Assembly: GCA_017939855.1 (NCBI GenBank) | Contig: JAGAZW010000046.1 | Coordinates: 1 to 20,673 of the forward strand | From: Clostridia bacterium | Lineage (GTDB): Bacteria > Bacillota > Clostridia > Oscillospirales > Acutalibacteraceae | Reading direction: 5' to 3' | Length of the DNA: 20,673 bases | Part shown: one piece after another, positions 1 to 7,772 of the stretch | How positions within the stretch are numbered: the stretch's first letter is position 1 | Layout: each line of letters opens with the position of its first letter | Translations under genes and position numbers: made by a program | Notes under the pieces: model-generated | Seen by the model: the letters and a program-made list of their open reading frames with translations, nothing else | Database searches by the model: none | Told to the model about the DNA's origin: nothing

Positions 1-746
1 GTTATAGTCTTCGACCAAGCCTTAGTATAGAAGATATAAAAGAGCTTTGCACTGCTGTTAAAAGCGTATCGCCCGAAACGGTTATAATGGTTGACAACTG
101 CTATGGAGAATTTGTTGAAAAAACCGAGCCGTGCGAGGTGGGCGCCGATTTAGTTGCGGGATCGCTTATTAAAAATCCCGGAGGCGCCATTGCACCCAGT
201 GGCGGATATATAGCGGGGAAAAAAGAATACATACAAATGTGTGCACAGCGTATGACCTGCCCCGGTGTAGGTAGAGAAGTCGGCGCAACACTCGGTCATA
301 ACAGAGAGCTTTATATGGGTCTTTTCTCAGCTCCTCACGTAACTGGAGAGGCGCTTAAAACTGCCATTTATGCGGCGGCACTTTTAGAGCTTTTAGGGTA
401 TAAAGCATCACCGAAATACGACGAACACCGAGCTGACATAATTCAGAGTGTTATATTCGGGAAAGAAGATGCGCTGATATCGTTTTGCAAGGGTATGCAG
501 TCGGGAGCTGCGGTAGACTCCTTTGTTTCACCTGAGCCTTGGGATATGCCGGGATACACAGACAAGGTTATTATGGCGGCAGGTGCCTTTACATTAGGTT
601 CGTCTATCGAGCTTTCGGCAGACGCTCCTATAAGACCGCCGTATGCTGCCTGGATGCAGGGCGGAATAAATTACCATAGCGCCAAGACAGGCGTGCTGTT
701 AGCGGTTCAAAGTATGATCAGAAGCGGCGCAATGATGTTAAAATAG
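1..746 (+). CDS. Methionine gamma-lyase / aluminium-resistance family PLP enzyme, 3' part
   Basis: This is the C-terminal part of a fold-type I pyridoxal-phosphate enzyme of the 'aluminium resistance protein'/methionine gamma-lyase-like family, cut by the window edge. The frame is open from base 3, well before the first ATG at base 87, and begins YSLRPSL, a stretch typical of the family. Family signatures follow: VDNCYGEF (cofactor-binding Asp), then GSLIKNPGG, where the Lys is the likely Schiff-base residue, and the C-terminal GGINYHSAKTGV region. The upstream half, including the N-terminal PLP-binding part, is missing. The enzyme is probably cytosolic and acts on sulfur amino acids, but the true substrate of this family is poorly known and the aluminium-resistance name is historical. 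The next gene follows 10 bases after the stop, so it probably heads or sits inside an operon. Family assignment is firm; the reaction is inferred. Confidence 0.88.
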   Translation, partial: YSLRPSLSIEDIKELCTAVKSVSPETVIMVDNCYGEFVEKTEPCEVGADLVAGSLIKNPGGAIAPSGGYIAGKKEYIQMCAQRMTCPGVGREVGATLGHNRELYMGLFSAPHVTGEALKTAIYAAALLELLGYKASPKYDEHRADIIQSVIFGKEDALISFCKGMQSGAAVDSFVSPEPWDMPGYTDKVIMAAGAFTLGSSIELSADAPIRPPYAAWMQGGINYHSAKTGVLLAVQSMIRSGAMMLK

Positions 747-756
747 GAGGATGCGT

Positions 757-1425
757 ATGGAACGGATATTTGAAGGAGAAATTTATGAAATAGTACCTCA
801 GACGCAGGGTCTGGTTTTTTCCTACCAAAAGGCCGTTGCAGGTAGTAATGTGGTGGTTGCATATAAGATGCTGTCTTTAGAAAACGGGATTATGAGCGAT
901 GTTGCAAAAAATATTTATCTTCTTTCTAAATTTGGTAGTAATTATCGTGCTTCAAGTGAGCTTTGTAATAATTACGTAACTGCACGTTCTGCGGTATTGC
1001 CTTCAGGAAGGGTGTTTTTGTGTAGTGATAACGGCAACGCCTATCTTATCGATGGTGACGGTCTTCCTGTATGGAGTGGCGACTTTAAGTATAAGGGCAA
1101 TGCGCCTGCTGACATCGCAATACATAAAAATTCTCTTTGGGCGTGTTATAACAAATCAGGGGTGTTGTTACGATTTAATCTTAACACTATGCGTGAGGAA
1201 CTAAGGATAGGCGGTGAAAAGTCACCCTTTAACAAACCCTCGGATATATTTGTTTCGGGCGATAACGCTATTATAAGCAGCGTCGGCTCAAACAAGCTTT
1301 TAAAGGTTGACTTGAATTCATATAACGTCAAGGAATACAAGGAGTTTACAGAGCCGGTTTATTCCTATGTCAAAATCAAAAATTATGAGTTTGCTCTGCT
1401 TAAATCAGGACTCTATGTGCTTTAG
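757..1425 (+). CDS. Hypothetical beta-propeller-like protein
   Basis: A 222-residue protein of unknown function. Repeated beta-rich units of about 40 residues are visible, for example SGRVFLCSDNGNAYLIDGDG, NSLWACYNKSGVLLRFNLNT and NAIISSVGSNKLLKVDLNS. They resemble the blades of YncE/SMP-30-type beta-propellers, though there are few of them. There is no signal peptide or membrane segment, so it is probably cytosolic. I prefer the ATG at 757: an AGGAGG at 745-750 directly abuts another ATG at 751, which is too close, while 757 has ideal 6-base spacing. It lies 10 bases after the PLP-enzyme gene and 11 before the HPr-like gene, which implies co-transcription. The propeller assignment is inferred from repeat rhythm, not from a recognised family. 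Confidence 0.75.
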   Translation: MERIFEGEIYEIVPQTQGLVFSYQKAVAGSNVVVAYKMLSLENGIMSDVAKNIYLLSKFGSNYRASSELCNNYVTARSAVLPSGRVFLCSDNGNAYLIDGDGLPVWSGDFKYKGNAPADIAIHKNSLWACYNKSGVLLRFNLNTMREELRIGGEKSPFNKPSDIFVSGDNAIISSVGSNKLLKVDLNSYNVKEYKEFTEPVYSYVKIKNYEFALLKSGLYVL

Positions 1426-1436
1426 GAGGAAGACCT

Positions 1437-1676
1437 ATGTTTGAAAAAACTATTCTGCTTGAGAGCTTTGAGGCAGTTAAGAAATTTGTTGATATAGCAG
1501 CCTCAAAGGATTATGATATTGAACTTATGTCGGGGAAATACATTGTAAATGCAAAGTCTATAATGGGTGTTTTCAGTCTTGACCTTACCAAACCCTTGAT
1601 TGTTGTCGCTCATACCGAAACACCTGCAGAATTTGCACGTCAAATTGAGACATTTTCCAAAGAACACAAGAAATAA
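1437..1676 (+). CDS. HPr-like protein lacking the phospho-accepting histidine
   Basis: A 79-residue HPr-fold protein. The second half is clearly HPr-like: NAKSIMGVFSLDL (residues 38-50) contains Ser41, equivalent to Ser46 of Bacillus HPr/Crh, the residue phosphorylated by HPr kinase in carbon catabolite control. The first half should carry the GLHARPA motif with His15, but here residues 9-24 read ESFEAVKKFVDIAASK, and the first histidine in the protein is His59. It therefore cannot relay phosphate from PEP to sugars. It resembles Crh in keeping the regulatory serine without the histidine, although the N-terminal motif is more degraded than in Crh. A good AGGAGG at 1423-1428 precedes the start. 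The operon position next to pcrA suggests a non-PTS role. The fold is well supported; the function is open. Confidence 0.82.
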   Translation: MFEKTILLESFEAVKKFVDIAASKDYDIELMSGKYIVNAKSIMGVFSLDLTKPLIVVAHTETPAEFARQIETFSKEHKK

Positions 1677-1691
1677 GGGAAAATTTATTTT

Positions 1692-4046
1692 ATGGATTTT
1701 TTAACGCTAAGAAAAAAGGTTATTGAAAAAGAATTCAGCAGTATGAACCGGCAGCAGTTTGAGGCAGTCACAACAGTAAACGGTCCGGTTTTAGTACTTG
1801 CGGGTGCGGGCAGTGGTAAAACTACGGTCCTTGTAAACAGGATTGCCTGTTTGATAAAATACGGAAACGCCTATAAAAGTGATTTTATTCCTGAATTTTC
1901 AGACTTTGATGTTTATGAAGCAGAAAATTTTCTAAACGGAAAAAGCGAAAGCATGTCAAATCCTATTTTTAAGGTCGACGCAGCACAGCCTTGGCAAATT
2001 CTTGCCATAACCTTTACCAACAAAGCCGCAGGAGAATTAAAAGAGCGAATTGCAAAAGCTTTGGGCGAAGACGCCCAGGGTGTATGGGCGGGTACCTTCC
2101 ACTCGGTTTGCGGTAAAATTTTAAGAATGAATGCTGATAGAATAGGACATACATCGCATTTTACAATATATGACACCGATGATCAACGTCGTCTTATAAA
2201 AGAAATTATGAAGAATTTAGGGGTAGACGAAAAAATTCTTCCCATACGAGCAGTACTGTCTGCTATCTCTCGTGCTAAAGACTCTCTTATAGATGTGTCA
2301 CAGTACGAGGCTAATGCCGGTTCAGATTTAAGACAAAAAACCTTATCTGCAATTTACAGTGAATATCAAAAACGTCTAAAATCGGCGGATGCTATGGATT
2401 TTGACGATATGATTTTTAAAACTGTTGAGCTTTTTGAAAACAACAGTGATGTTTTAGAGCATTATTCCTCACGTTTTAAATACATCATGGTTGACGAGTA
2501 TCAGGACACCAATCACGCTCAATACAAGCTGATCTATCTTTTGGCGTCTGTTAGTAAAAATATTTGTGTTGTGGGTGATGACGACCAAAGTATATACAGT
2601 TTCAGAAATGCTACCATCGAAAACATCCTGAATTTTGAGGATGATTATACATCTGCTGTAACAATTCGTCTTGAACAAAATTATCGCTCTGTGGGGAACA
2701 TTCTTAATGCTGCCAATGCGGTTATTAATAATAACCGCAAGAGAAAAGGAAAAAATCTCTGGACAGAAAGCGAGCCGGGAGAGCTTTTGCATATCCATAC
2801 CTGTTTGGACGAACGCGCTGAAGCAAGGTATATAGCCGATAAAATCCTCGAAAGTGTAAGACAAGGGAACAGCTTTTCTTCCCATGCGGTGTTATACCGT
2901 ATGAATGCTCAGTCTGCCGCAATAGAAAATGTTTTTGCCAGAAGTGGAATTTCCTATAAGGTTATAGGCGGCAACCGTTTCTACGACCGCAAGGAAATTA
3001 AGGACGTTTTGGCATATCTGAGTGTTGTTAATAACAAGGCTGACGATATTCGTCTTAAAAGAATTATCAACGAACCAAAACGAGGGATAGGTCCTGCTAC
3101 GGTTAATTATGCGCAGAGCATAGCCGATCAGTTATCACTTTCGGTTTTTGAGGTCTTTTCAAGGGCGGATGAATTTGCGGCAATTCAAAGGGCAAAAAGT
3201 AAGCTTGAGGATTTCTGCAATATGATAAACGAACTTGCAGAGCTTTCTCAAAGTATGGAATTATCTGAGTTTGTTGAACTGCTTTTGCAGAAAACCGGAT
3301 ACATCAACGCTTTAATTATCGAAAATACACCCGAATCTTTAGACCGTAAAGCAAACGTTGAAGAATTTGTTTCTACGGTTAGAGCCTATGAAGAGGAAAA
3401 TGATTTGCCGACGCTATCCTCGTTTTTAGAGGAAATTGCACTTGTCAGTGATATCGACTCAATGGATAGCAGCGACGATAAGGTAGTTATGATGACAATA
3501 CACTCTGCAAAGGGTCTTGAGTTTGATAATGTATATCTTATAGGCATGGAGGAGGGCATTTTCCCGGGACACCAGTCTATATATGCGGGAGAAAATGAAA
3601 TTGAAGAGGAAAGAAGACTCGCTTATGTTGCAATAACCAGAGCAAGAAAGACTCTTTCGATTACAAATGCATCTCAGCGTATGATGTTCGGGGCTACTAC
3701 CCGCAATATTCCCTCAAGGTTTATAAGGGAGATACCCTCACAGTATTGCAAACAAACGACGGACGAAACTAACGATTCTGTCTTTTCCTACAGCGGCAAA
3801 GCGCCCACTTTGCAAAACCGTCAGTATTCTTACGGCAAGTCGGTTACTCGAAGTGCTGCGCTAAACTCTTCAAGGTCTGCTCCATCTGCAAATACATACT
3901 CAGCAGGTCAGGTTGTTGAACATAAGACCTTCGGTAAGGGCATGATATTAAAGGTTACTCCAATGGGAAGCGATACCTTCCTTGAAATCGCTTTTGATAC
4001 AGTAGGAACTAAAAAGCTTATGGCGAATTTCGCAAAGCTCAAATAA
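1692..4046 (+). CDS. pcrA: ATP-dependent DNA helicase PcrA/UvrD
   Basis: A 784-residue superfamily 1A helicase that unwinds DNA 3' to 5' in repair, plasmid replication and removal of recombination and transcription intermediates. Motifs run in order: Q-motif MNRQQFEAV (about 18-26), Walker A AGAGSGKT (37-44), ITFTNKAA (motif Ia), Walker B DEYQDTN (about 268), GDDDQSIYSFR (motif III), EQNYRS (motif IV), and TIHSAKGLEFDNV plus YVAITRA (motifs V/VI). The C-terminal AGQVVEHKTFGKGMI block is the Tudor-like element that in PcrA contacts RNA polymerase. An unusual insertion of roughly 40 residues (about 56-97) separates Walker A from motif Ia. The start at 1692 is 15 bases after the HPr-like gene with an AAGGGA site at some distance. 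The identification is very secure. Confidence 0.97.
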   Translation: MDFLTLRKKVIEKEFSSMNRQQFEAVTTVNGPVLVLAGAGSGKTTVLVNRIACLIKYGNAYKSDFIPEFSDFDVYEAENFLNGKSESMSNPIFKVDAAQPWQILAITFTNKAAGELKERIAKALGEDAQGVWAGTFHSVCGKILRMNADRIGHTSHFTIYDTDDQRRLIKEIMKNLGVDEKILPIRAVLSAISRAKDSLIDVSQYEANAGSDLRQKTLSAIYSEYQKRLKSADAMDFDDMIFKTVELFENNSDVLEHYSSRFKYIMVDEYQDTNHAQYKLIYLLASVSKNICVVGDDDQSIYSFRNATIENILNFEDDYTSAVTIRLEQNYRSVGNILNAANAVINNNRKRKGKNLWTESEPGELLHIHTCLDERAEARYIADKILESVRQGNSFSSHAVLYRMNAQSAAIENVFARSGISYKVIGGNRFYDRKEIKDVLAYLSVVNNKADDIRLKRIINEPKRGIGPATVNYAQSIADQLSLSVFEVFSRADEFAAIQRAKSKLEDFCNMINELAELSQSMELSEFVELLLQKTGYINALIIENTPESLDRKANVEEFVSTVRAYEEENDLPTLSSFLEEIALVSDIDSMDSSDDKVVMMTIHSAKGLEFDNVYLIGMEEGIFPGHQSIYAGENEIEEERRLAYVAITRARKTLSITNASQRMMFGATTRNIPSRFIREIPSQYCKQTTDETNDSVFSYSGKAPTLQNRQYSYGKSVTRSAALNSSRSAPSANTYSAGQVVEHKTFGKGMILKVTPMGSDTFLEIAFDTVGTKKLMANFAKLK

Positions 4047-4058
4047 TAAGGTGATAAA

Positions 4059-4862
4059 ATGATTGCAAACTCCAAAACAGTTAAATCGATAGTGAAAAAT
4101 ACTGTTAGTGGCAAATTAACGAGATGTATAATAGCTTGTCTGATTCCTTTGTTTTGCGGGATAATTTTGGCGCTTGTTTTAGGTCTTCTGGCTTCTGCTA
4201 CGCCGAAAGTTGTTTCGCTTATACTTTCAGGTTTAAGCTATATGTTTATATTATTTCCCTTGATAATCGGGCTGCTGAGATTTTTGGTGAGACTGTATCT
4301 TAATAATATACAAGAAGATGTAATTTGCGTTTTTCATTATTTTTCCTCTATACAGCGGTACAAACGGGCACTTTCTTTACAAGCATCACTTCTTATCAGA
4401 AGGCTTTTGATCGCACTTGTAATAGCGCTGCCGATTTTCGGAGTCTGGCTTATTTCAAATCCTTTGATTTACAACCAATTTGATTTTCTTATGCCGGTAT
4501 GGGCGCAGTCACTGTCTTATGCGGTAAACATACTTGAGATTATCGGAATATTCATATACCTGCTTATAACCCTCAGATATTATCTTGCACCGTTTTTGTT
4601 TGTTGCGGATGAAGAAATGGATTCATCTGAAGCTGTGTATATGTCGAGACTTATTTCAAAACGCACCGTTATAGATTTTGTTTTTCTTATTTTTTCTTAT
4701 ATTCCGCATATAGTCCTTACACTTTTTCTCGTTCCGGCAATATTTACTCTGCCATATCTTGTCTTGGCATATGTGGTGCACAGCGATTCGGCGGTAGTGC
4801 AATATAATTCAACCGTAAATACCATTAATTGTGACGGTGAGTTTTCGGTTGAAGGACTGTGA
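4059..4862 (+). CDS. Polytopic membrane protein, DUF975-like
   Basis: A 267-residue integral membrane protein with about six hydrophobic helices (near residues 20-45, 52-75, 108-132, 145-172, 203-225 and 228-240). The LRYYLAPFLFVADEEMDSSEAVYMS stretch, followed by a helical pair ending LPYLVLAYV, resembles the C-terminal half of DUF975 family proteins (YLAPFLL, then ...EAIKxS, then PY), so a loose relationship is proposed. No catalytic or transport motif is recognisable. The start has an AAGGTG site 5 bases upstream and lies 12 bases after pcrA. Its stop overlaps the upstream end of the next frame, so it is translationally close to the DUF5412-like gene. It acts at the membrane; its role is unknown. 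Confidence 0.8.
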   Translation: MIANSKTVKSIVKNTVSGKLTRCIIACLIPLFCGIILALVLGLLASATPKVVSLILSGLSYMFILFPLIIGLLRFLVRLYLNNIQEDVICVFHYFSSIQRYKRALSLQASLLIRRLLIALVIALPIFGVWLISNPLIYNQFDFLMPVWAQSLSYAVNILEIIGIFIYLLITLRYYLAPFLFVADEEMDSSEAVYMSRLISKRTVIDFVFLIFSYIPHIVLTLFLVPAIFTLPYLVLAYVVHSDSAVVQYNSTVNTINCDGEFSVEGL

Positions 4863-4885
4863 ATTTCAAAGAAAGGTCACGAATT

Positions 4886-5326
4886 ATGAAAAATAAGATT
4901 TTTTTGGGCTTTGTTTATGTTATGGCTTTTTTAACCGTTTGTGTAAACGGTGCATTTTCGTTGTATGCCTCGTTGTTCCCTGATATAAACAACCTACCCC
5001 AAGGCAGACTGATAGAAAGTATCGATAATCCTCAGAACGAAACGGTGCTTAACATCTATCTTGTGCAAAGCAGCTTAGGTACTGCTATAAGGGGAGAAAT
5101 CCAAAAAGGCGAGACTAAAGAAAATGTTTTTTGGCAAACGGGAATTGAGCAGGTAGAGTGTAGTTGGCATAATAAGGAAACGGTAGTTATAAACTCGTTT
5201 TATCTTGATATAAGTCGTGGAGATGTTTATGACTGCCGCAACGGAACCTCGATGTTCCAAAGCAACGCAAATACGGCTTCTCAAACCGATTCTCAGGCTT
5301 CTACAAGTGAAAAAAGTTATGAATAA
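4886..5326 (+). CDS. DUF5412-like membrane-anchored protein
   Basis: A 146-residue protein with one N-terminal hydrophobic segment (about residues 5-27), which is an uncleaved anchor or signal, followed by a soluble domain expected outside the membrane. The domain resembles DUF5412: LPQGRLIESIDNPQNE, NIYLVQSSLGTAIRGEI, VFWQTG, W-x-x-KETVVINSFYLDI and a final YDCRNGT follow that family's order. The tail is Ser/Thr/Gln-rich and disordered. A GTG at 4859 would lengthen the protein, but the ATG at 4886 has a GAAAGG site 9 bases upstream and puts the hydrophobic segment at the N-terminus, so I chose it. Its 3' end overlaps the rlmD start by 8 bases. Function is unknown; the DUF assignment is from memory of family consensus. 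Confidence 0.75.
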   Translation: MKNKIFLGFVYVMAFLTVCVNGAFSLYASLFPDINNLPQGRLIESIDNPQNETVLNIYLVQSSLGTAIRGEIQKGETKENVFWQTGIEQVECSWHNKETVVINSFYLDISRGDVYDCRNGTSMFQSNANTASQTDSQASTSEKSYE

Positions 5327-6674
5327 AAATGATGTTTTATGCCTTCACATAACCGATATTTCGTCTTCGGGTGCAGGGGTTGGAAAGATAGACGGAATAC
5401 CGGTATTTGTTCCCCAAACTGCGATTGATGATATAATTAAGGTTAAAATAGTTAAGGTTAAAAAAAGCCTTTGCTTTGGGAAATTATTAGAAATAATCGA
5501 ACCTTCAAAGGATAGAGTAAGAATAGATTGTCCGCATTTTGAAAAGTGTGGCGGATGCACATCCAGACATATTTCCTATGGCGCTGAAAAAAGGATAAAG
5601 CAAAATAATGTTTATAACTGTATAAAAAGAATAGGCGGAATTTCGCTGAAGCCCGAAGACATCGTTTGTCCCGGTGACACGCTGCGTTATCGCAATAAAG
5701 CACAGTATCCTATTAGTGCGGACGGAAAAACAGGATTTTACGCTACCCATTCTCATCGGGTAATACCAAATGACGACTGCCTTTTGCAGCCCGACGAATT
5801 TTCTTTAGCTCAAAGGGCACTGGAAGAATGGATAGTCAGAGCAAATGCGAGTATATATAACGAAGAAACAGGCAAAGGACTTTGTCGGCACCTTTATCTT
5901 CGCAAAGGCTTTTCAAGCGGGGATATTATGGCGGTGTTGGTCGTGAACTCAGACACTATACCTCACCGGGAACTCTTGATTGAGCTTTTAAAGTCTGCAC
6001 TCGGAGAAAACCTTAAAAGCGTTTGTATTAATGTGAATACGGCAAAAAACAACGTCGTGCTAGGCAGTAAAAATATCCCTATCTACAAAGACGATTTTAT
6101 TACCGATACTCTATGTAAAGTCAAGGTTCACCTTTCTCCCAATTCCTTTTATCAGGTAAACAGCCATATGGCTCAAAAGCTTTATGAAAAGGCAGCCGAG
6201 TATGCACACCCCGAAAATAAAGTTGTTCTTGATCTGTATTGCGGAGCCGGAACGATAGGTCTTTCTATGGCAGATGCAGCTAAAAAAATAATAGGTGTGG
6301 AAATAGTGCCTGACGCTGTCGAAGATGCAAAAAAGAATGCACAAAATTTAGGACTGCAAAACACCGAGTTTATTTGTGGCGATGCGGCAATTGCTGCAAA
6401 AGAATTGAGAGATAGAAATATCTCCCCCGACGTAATAATAGTGGATCCGCCCAGAAAGGGTTGTGAAGAAAAGCTGCTCGACATTATAGCCTTCGAATTT
6501 TCACCCGAAAGCCTCGTTTATGTCTCCTGTGACCCTGCAACTCTCGCAAGGGATGTCGCACTATTAAAAAATAAAGGATATACACTTAAAGAATATACCC
6601 CCTTTGATTTGTTCCCACGCACAGCCCATGTAGAAACGGTAGCACTTTTAGTGCGCACAGTTTCATCGATATAA
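5319..6674 (+). CDS. rlmD: 23S rRNA (uracil-C5)-methyltransferase RlmD/RumA family
   Basis: A 451-residue SAM-dependent methyltransferase that makes 5-methyluridine in 23S rRNA (position 1939 in E. coli numbering; Firmicutes homologues can modify two sites, hence RlmCD). Residues 1-60 form the TRAM RNA-binding domain. Cys71, Cys77 and Cys80 (CPHFEKCGGC) with Cys154 form the 4Fe-4S site. NSFYQVN and DLYCGAGTIGLSM make the SAM pocket, DPPRKG lies near 376, and the catalytic Cys404 lies in SCDPATLARD. The true start is the ATG at 5319, since the longer frame back to 5217 only overlaps the preceding gene. The stop codon TAA at 6672-6674 falls inside the first CGATAT unit of the hairpin array, so the last few codons (TVSSI) may derive from that element. 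Confidence 0.94.
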   Translation: MNKNDVLCLHITDISSSGAGVGKIDGIPVFVPQTAIDDIIKVKIVKVKKSLCFGKLLEIIEPSKDRVRIDCPHFEKCGGCTSRHISYGAEKRIKQNNVYNCIKRIGGISLKPEDIVCPGDTLRYRNKAQYPISADGKTGFYATHSHRVIPNDDCLLQPDEFSLAQRALEEWIVRANASIYNEETGKGLCRHLYLRKGFSSGDIMAVLVVNSDTIPHRELLIELLKSALGENLKSVCINVNTAKNNVVLGSKNIPIYKDDFITDTLCKVKVHLSPNSFYQVNSHMAQKLYEKAAEYAHPENKVVLDLYCGAGTIGLSMADAAKKIIGVEIVPDAVEDAKKNAQNLGLQNTEFICGDAAIAAKELRDRNISPDVIIVDPPRKGCEEKLLDIIAFEFSPESLVYVSCDPATLARDVALLKNKGYTLKEYTPFDLFPRTAHVETVALLVRTVSSI

Positions 6675-6750
6675 ATCTCGTTGAGATTTTCGATATATCT
6701 TAACAGATTCGATATGTGCTAAAGCACTCGATATGTTGCCTTGCGGCAAA
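6667..6750 (+). repeat. Array of four CGATAT-led small hairpins
   Basis: Four consecutive units each begin with CGATAT (6667, 6691, 6710, 6729) and continue as a short inverted repeat with a loop of 2-4 bases. Unit 1: AAATCTC-GTT-GAGATTT. Unit 2: ATCT-TAAC-AGAT. Unit 3: GTGCT-AA-AGCAC. Unit 4: TTGCC-TTGC-GGCAA. Unit lengths are about 24, 19, 19 and 22 bases. The leader is constant while stem sequences are unrelated, yet every stem pairs perfectly. The array starts on the last codons of rlmD and lies upstream of the operon's terminator. No similar array occurs elsewhere in this window. I do not recognise a named family. It could be a palindromic intergenic repeat, an mRNA 3'-end stabiliser or a protein-binding array. 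Confidence 0.8.
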
Positions 6751-6764
6751 AAGCAAATAAGTAT

Positions 6765-6806
6765 AGGTAAAAATCAAAGAATTGTTTTTCAAAATAACTT
6801 TTACCT
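6765..6806 (+). other. Imperfect long hairpin between hairpin array and terminator
   Basis: AGGTAAAA at 6765-6772 is exactly complementary to TTTTACCT at 6799-6806, and a weaker A/T inner stem (6782-6788 with 6791-6797) lies between. In RNA this would be an extended 3'-UTR hairpin just before the terminator. It is A/T-rich, so chance pairing is possible. Confidence 0.35.
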
Positions 6807-6825
6807 CACAATAAAAAAGATACAT

Positions 6826-6853
6826 AAAAACTCTCCGAAAGCGGAGAGTTTTT
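6826..6853 (+). terminator. Rho-independent terminator after rlmD
   Basis: A 12-bp perfect stem (AAAAACTCTCCG with CGGAGAGTTTTT) closed by an AAAG loop and ending in a T-run. It terminates the pcrA-rlmD transcript and separates it from the phage-derived cassette that begins at 6924. Confidence 0.9.
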
Positions 6854-6923
6854 ATTATGTCGTTGAATGTCGCAAATTATTTGTTACCTTAAAATCAGGG
6901 TGTTAAAGAAAAGGAGGTAATTT

Positions 6924-7772
6924 ATGTTAGTTGCCAGACTGAACGGACAAAGAATTGATGTCAGAAACGAAACAGTAGTTTCCGACAGTGTGAAATATCT
7001 TACCGTCCGTTTTGAATATAGCAAAGATTGGAATGATTATACAAAAACTGCCGTATTTTTCGCAAACGACGGCAGTGTATACTCGGTGGTAATGCTCGAG
7101 GGCAACGACTTATATTTAGGCGAGAATATTTGTTATGTACCGCACGAGGTACTGAAGTATCCACGATTCGAGATTTCTGTTTACGGGGTTTTGGACGACA
7201 GTGTTATAACTTCCGGCAAAGCTGTGATAGAAGTAACAAAGAGTGGATACTGCGAGGGAGAAACTCCCGCCGACCCTACCCCTACAGAGTACCAGCAAAT
7301 TATAAGTGCGGTTGAGTCGGTAAAGGAAATAGCCCAATCTGTAAGGGACGATGCAGACAGAGGAGTTTTTGACGGCAAAGACGCTATTACCGACCAAACC
7401 TATAACCCGGAAAGTGGGAACGCACAAAGCGGTAAAGCGGTAGCCGAGGCGACAGATTATAAAATGGATAAATTTGGGGATATAGACCAAGATGGCAATG
7501 TGAAAATAACAACGCAGAATTTTAAAATTTATCAAAATGAAGGTTATGTACAATTTGAAAAGGGAGATTTGAATATTCAGAGTGAAAAAAAGTTGAGTTT
7601 TAAATCAACCGCAAATTTTGAAAAGGGAGCTTGTGTGCCCGTAAGTGAAAATTTAGACCCTACTGCCGTTGTAAATAGATATTATGTCGACTTGCTTGTG
7701 GGGGATATAGAAACCGCCCTTGATGGTATTATAGCAATCCAAAATGAACTTATAGGCGGTGAAGAGGAATGA
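6924..7772 (+). CDS. Phage baseplate/tail-type protein (BppU-like N-terminus)
   Basis: A 282-residue structural protein of Firmicutes phage type. Residues 1-105 are beta-rich and resemble the N-terminal domain of tail/baseplate proteins of clostridial phages (LTVRFEYSKDWNDYTKTAVF, then YVPHEVLKYPRFEISVYG). A linker with a PTPTEYQQI helix follows. Near 155-175 is NPESGNAQSGKAVAEA, a recurring collar motif of phage tail fibres. The C-terminal part has a beta repeat region and ends in a helix (VGDIETALDGIIAIQNELI). A strong AAGGAGG lies 7 bases upstream. The stop overlaps the next start by 4 bases (ATGA), so the two are translationally coupled. It would attach a fibre to a tail tip, but no other tail genes are nearby. 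I saw no strong promoter between the terminator at 6853 and this gene. Confidence 0.78.
   Translation: MLVARLNGQRIDVRNETVVSDSVKYLTVRFEYSKDWNDYTKTAVFFANDGSVYSVVMLEGNDLYLGENICYVPHEVLKYPRFEISVYGVLDDSVITSGKAVIEVTKSGYCEGETPADPTPTEYQQIISAVESVKEIAQSVRDDADRGVFDGKDAITDQTYNPESGNAQSGKAVAEATDYKMDKFGDIDQDGNVKITTQNFKIYQNEGYVQFEKGDLNIQSEKKLSFKSTANFEKGACVPVSENLDPTAVVNRYYVDLLVGDIETALDGIIAIQNELIGGEEE

Noticed and set aside
5217..5318. Longer N-terminus of RlmD
   Set aside because: These 34 codons overlap the DUF5412-like gene in another frame, and the TRAM domain begins normally at the ATG at 5319.
6642..6654. GCAC-TTTTA-GTGC as a fifth hairpin unit inside rlmD
   Set aside because: It lacks the CGATAT leader and lies in conserved coding sequence; a 4-bp stem is expected by chance.
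6667..6750. CRISPR array
   Set aside because: Only CGATAT is constant, units are about 20 bases, and the variable parts are self-complementary hairpins; there are no cas genes.
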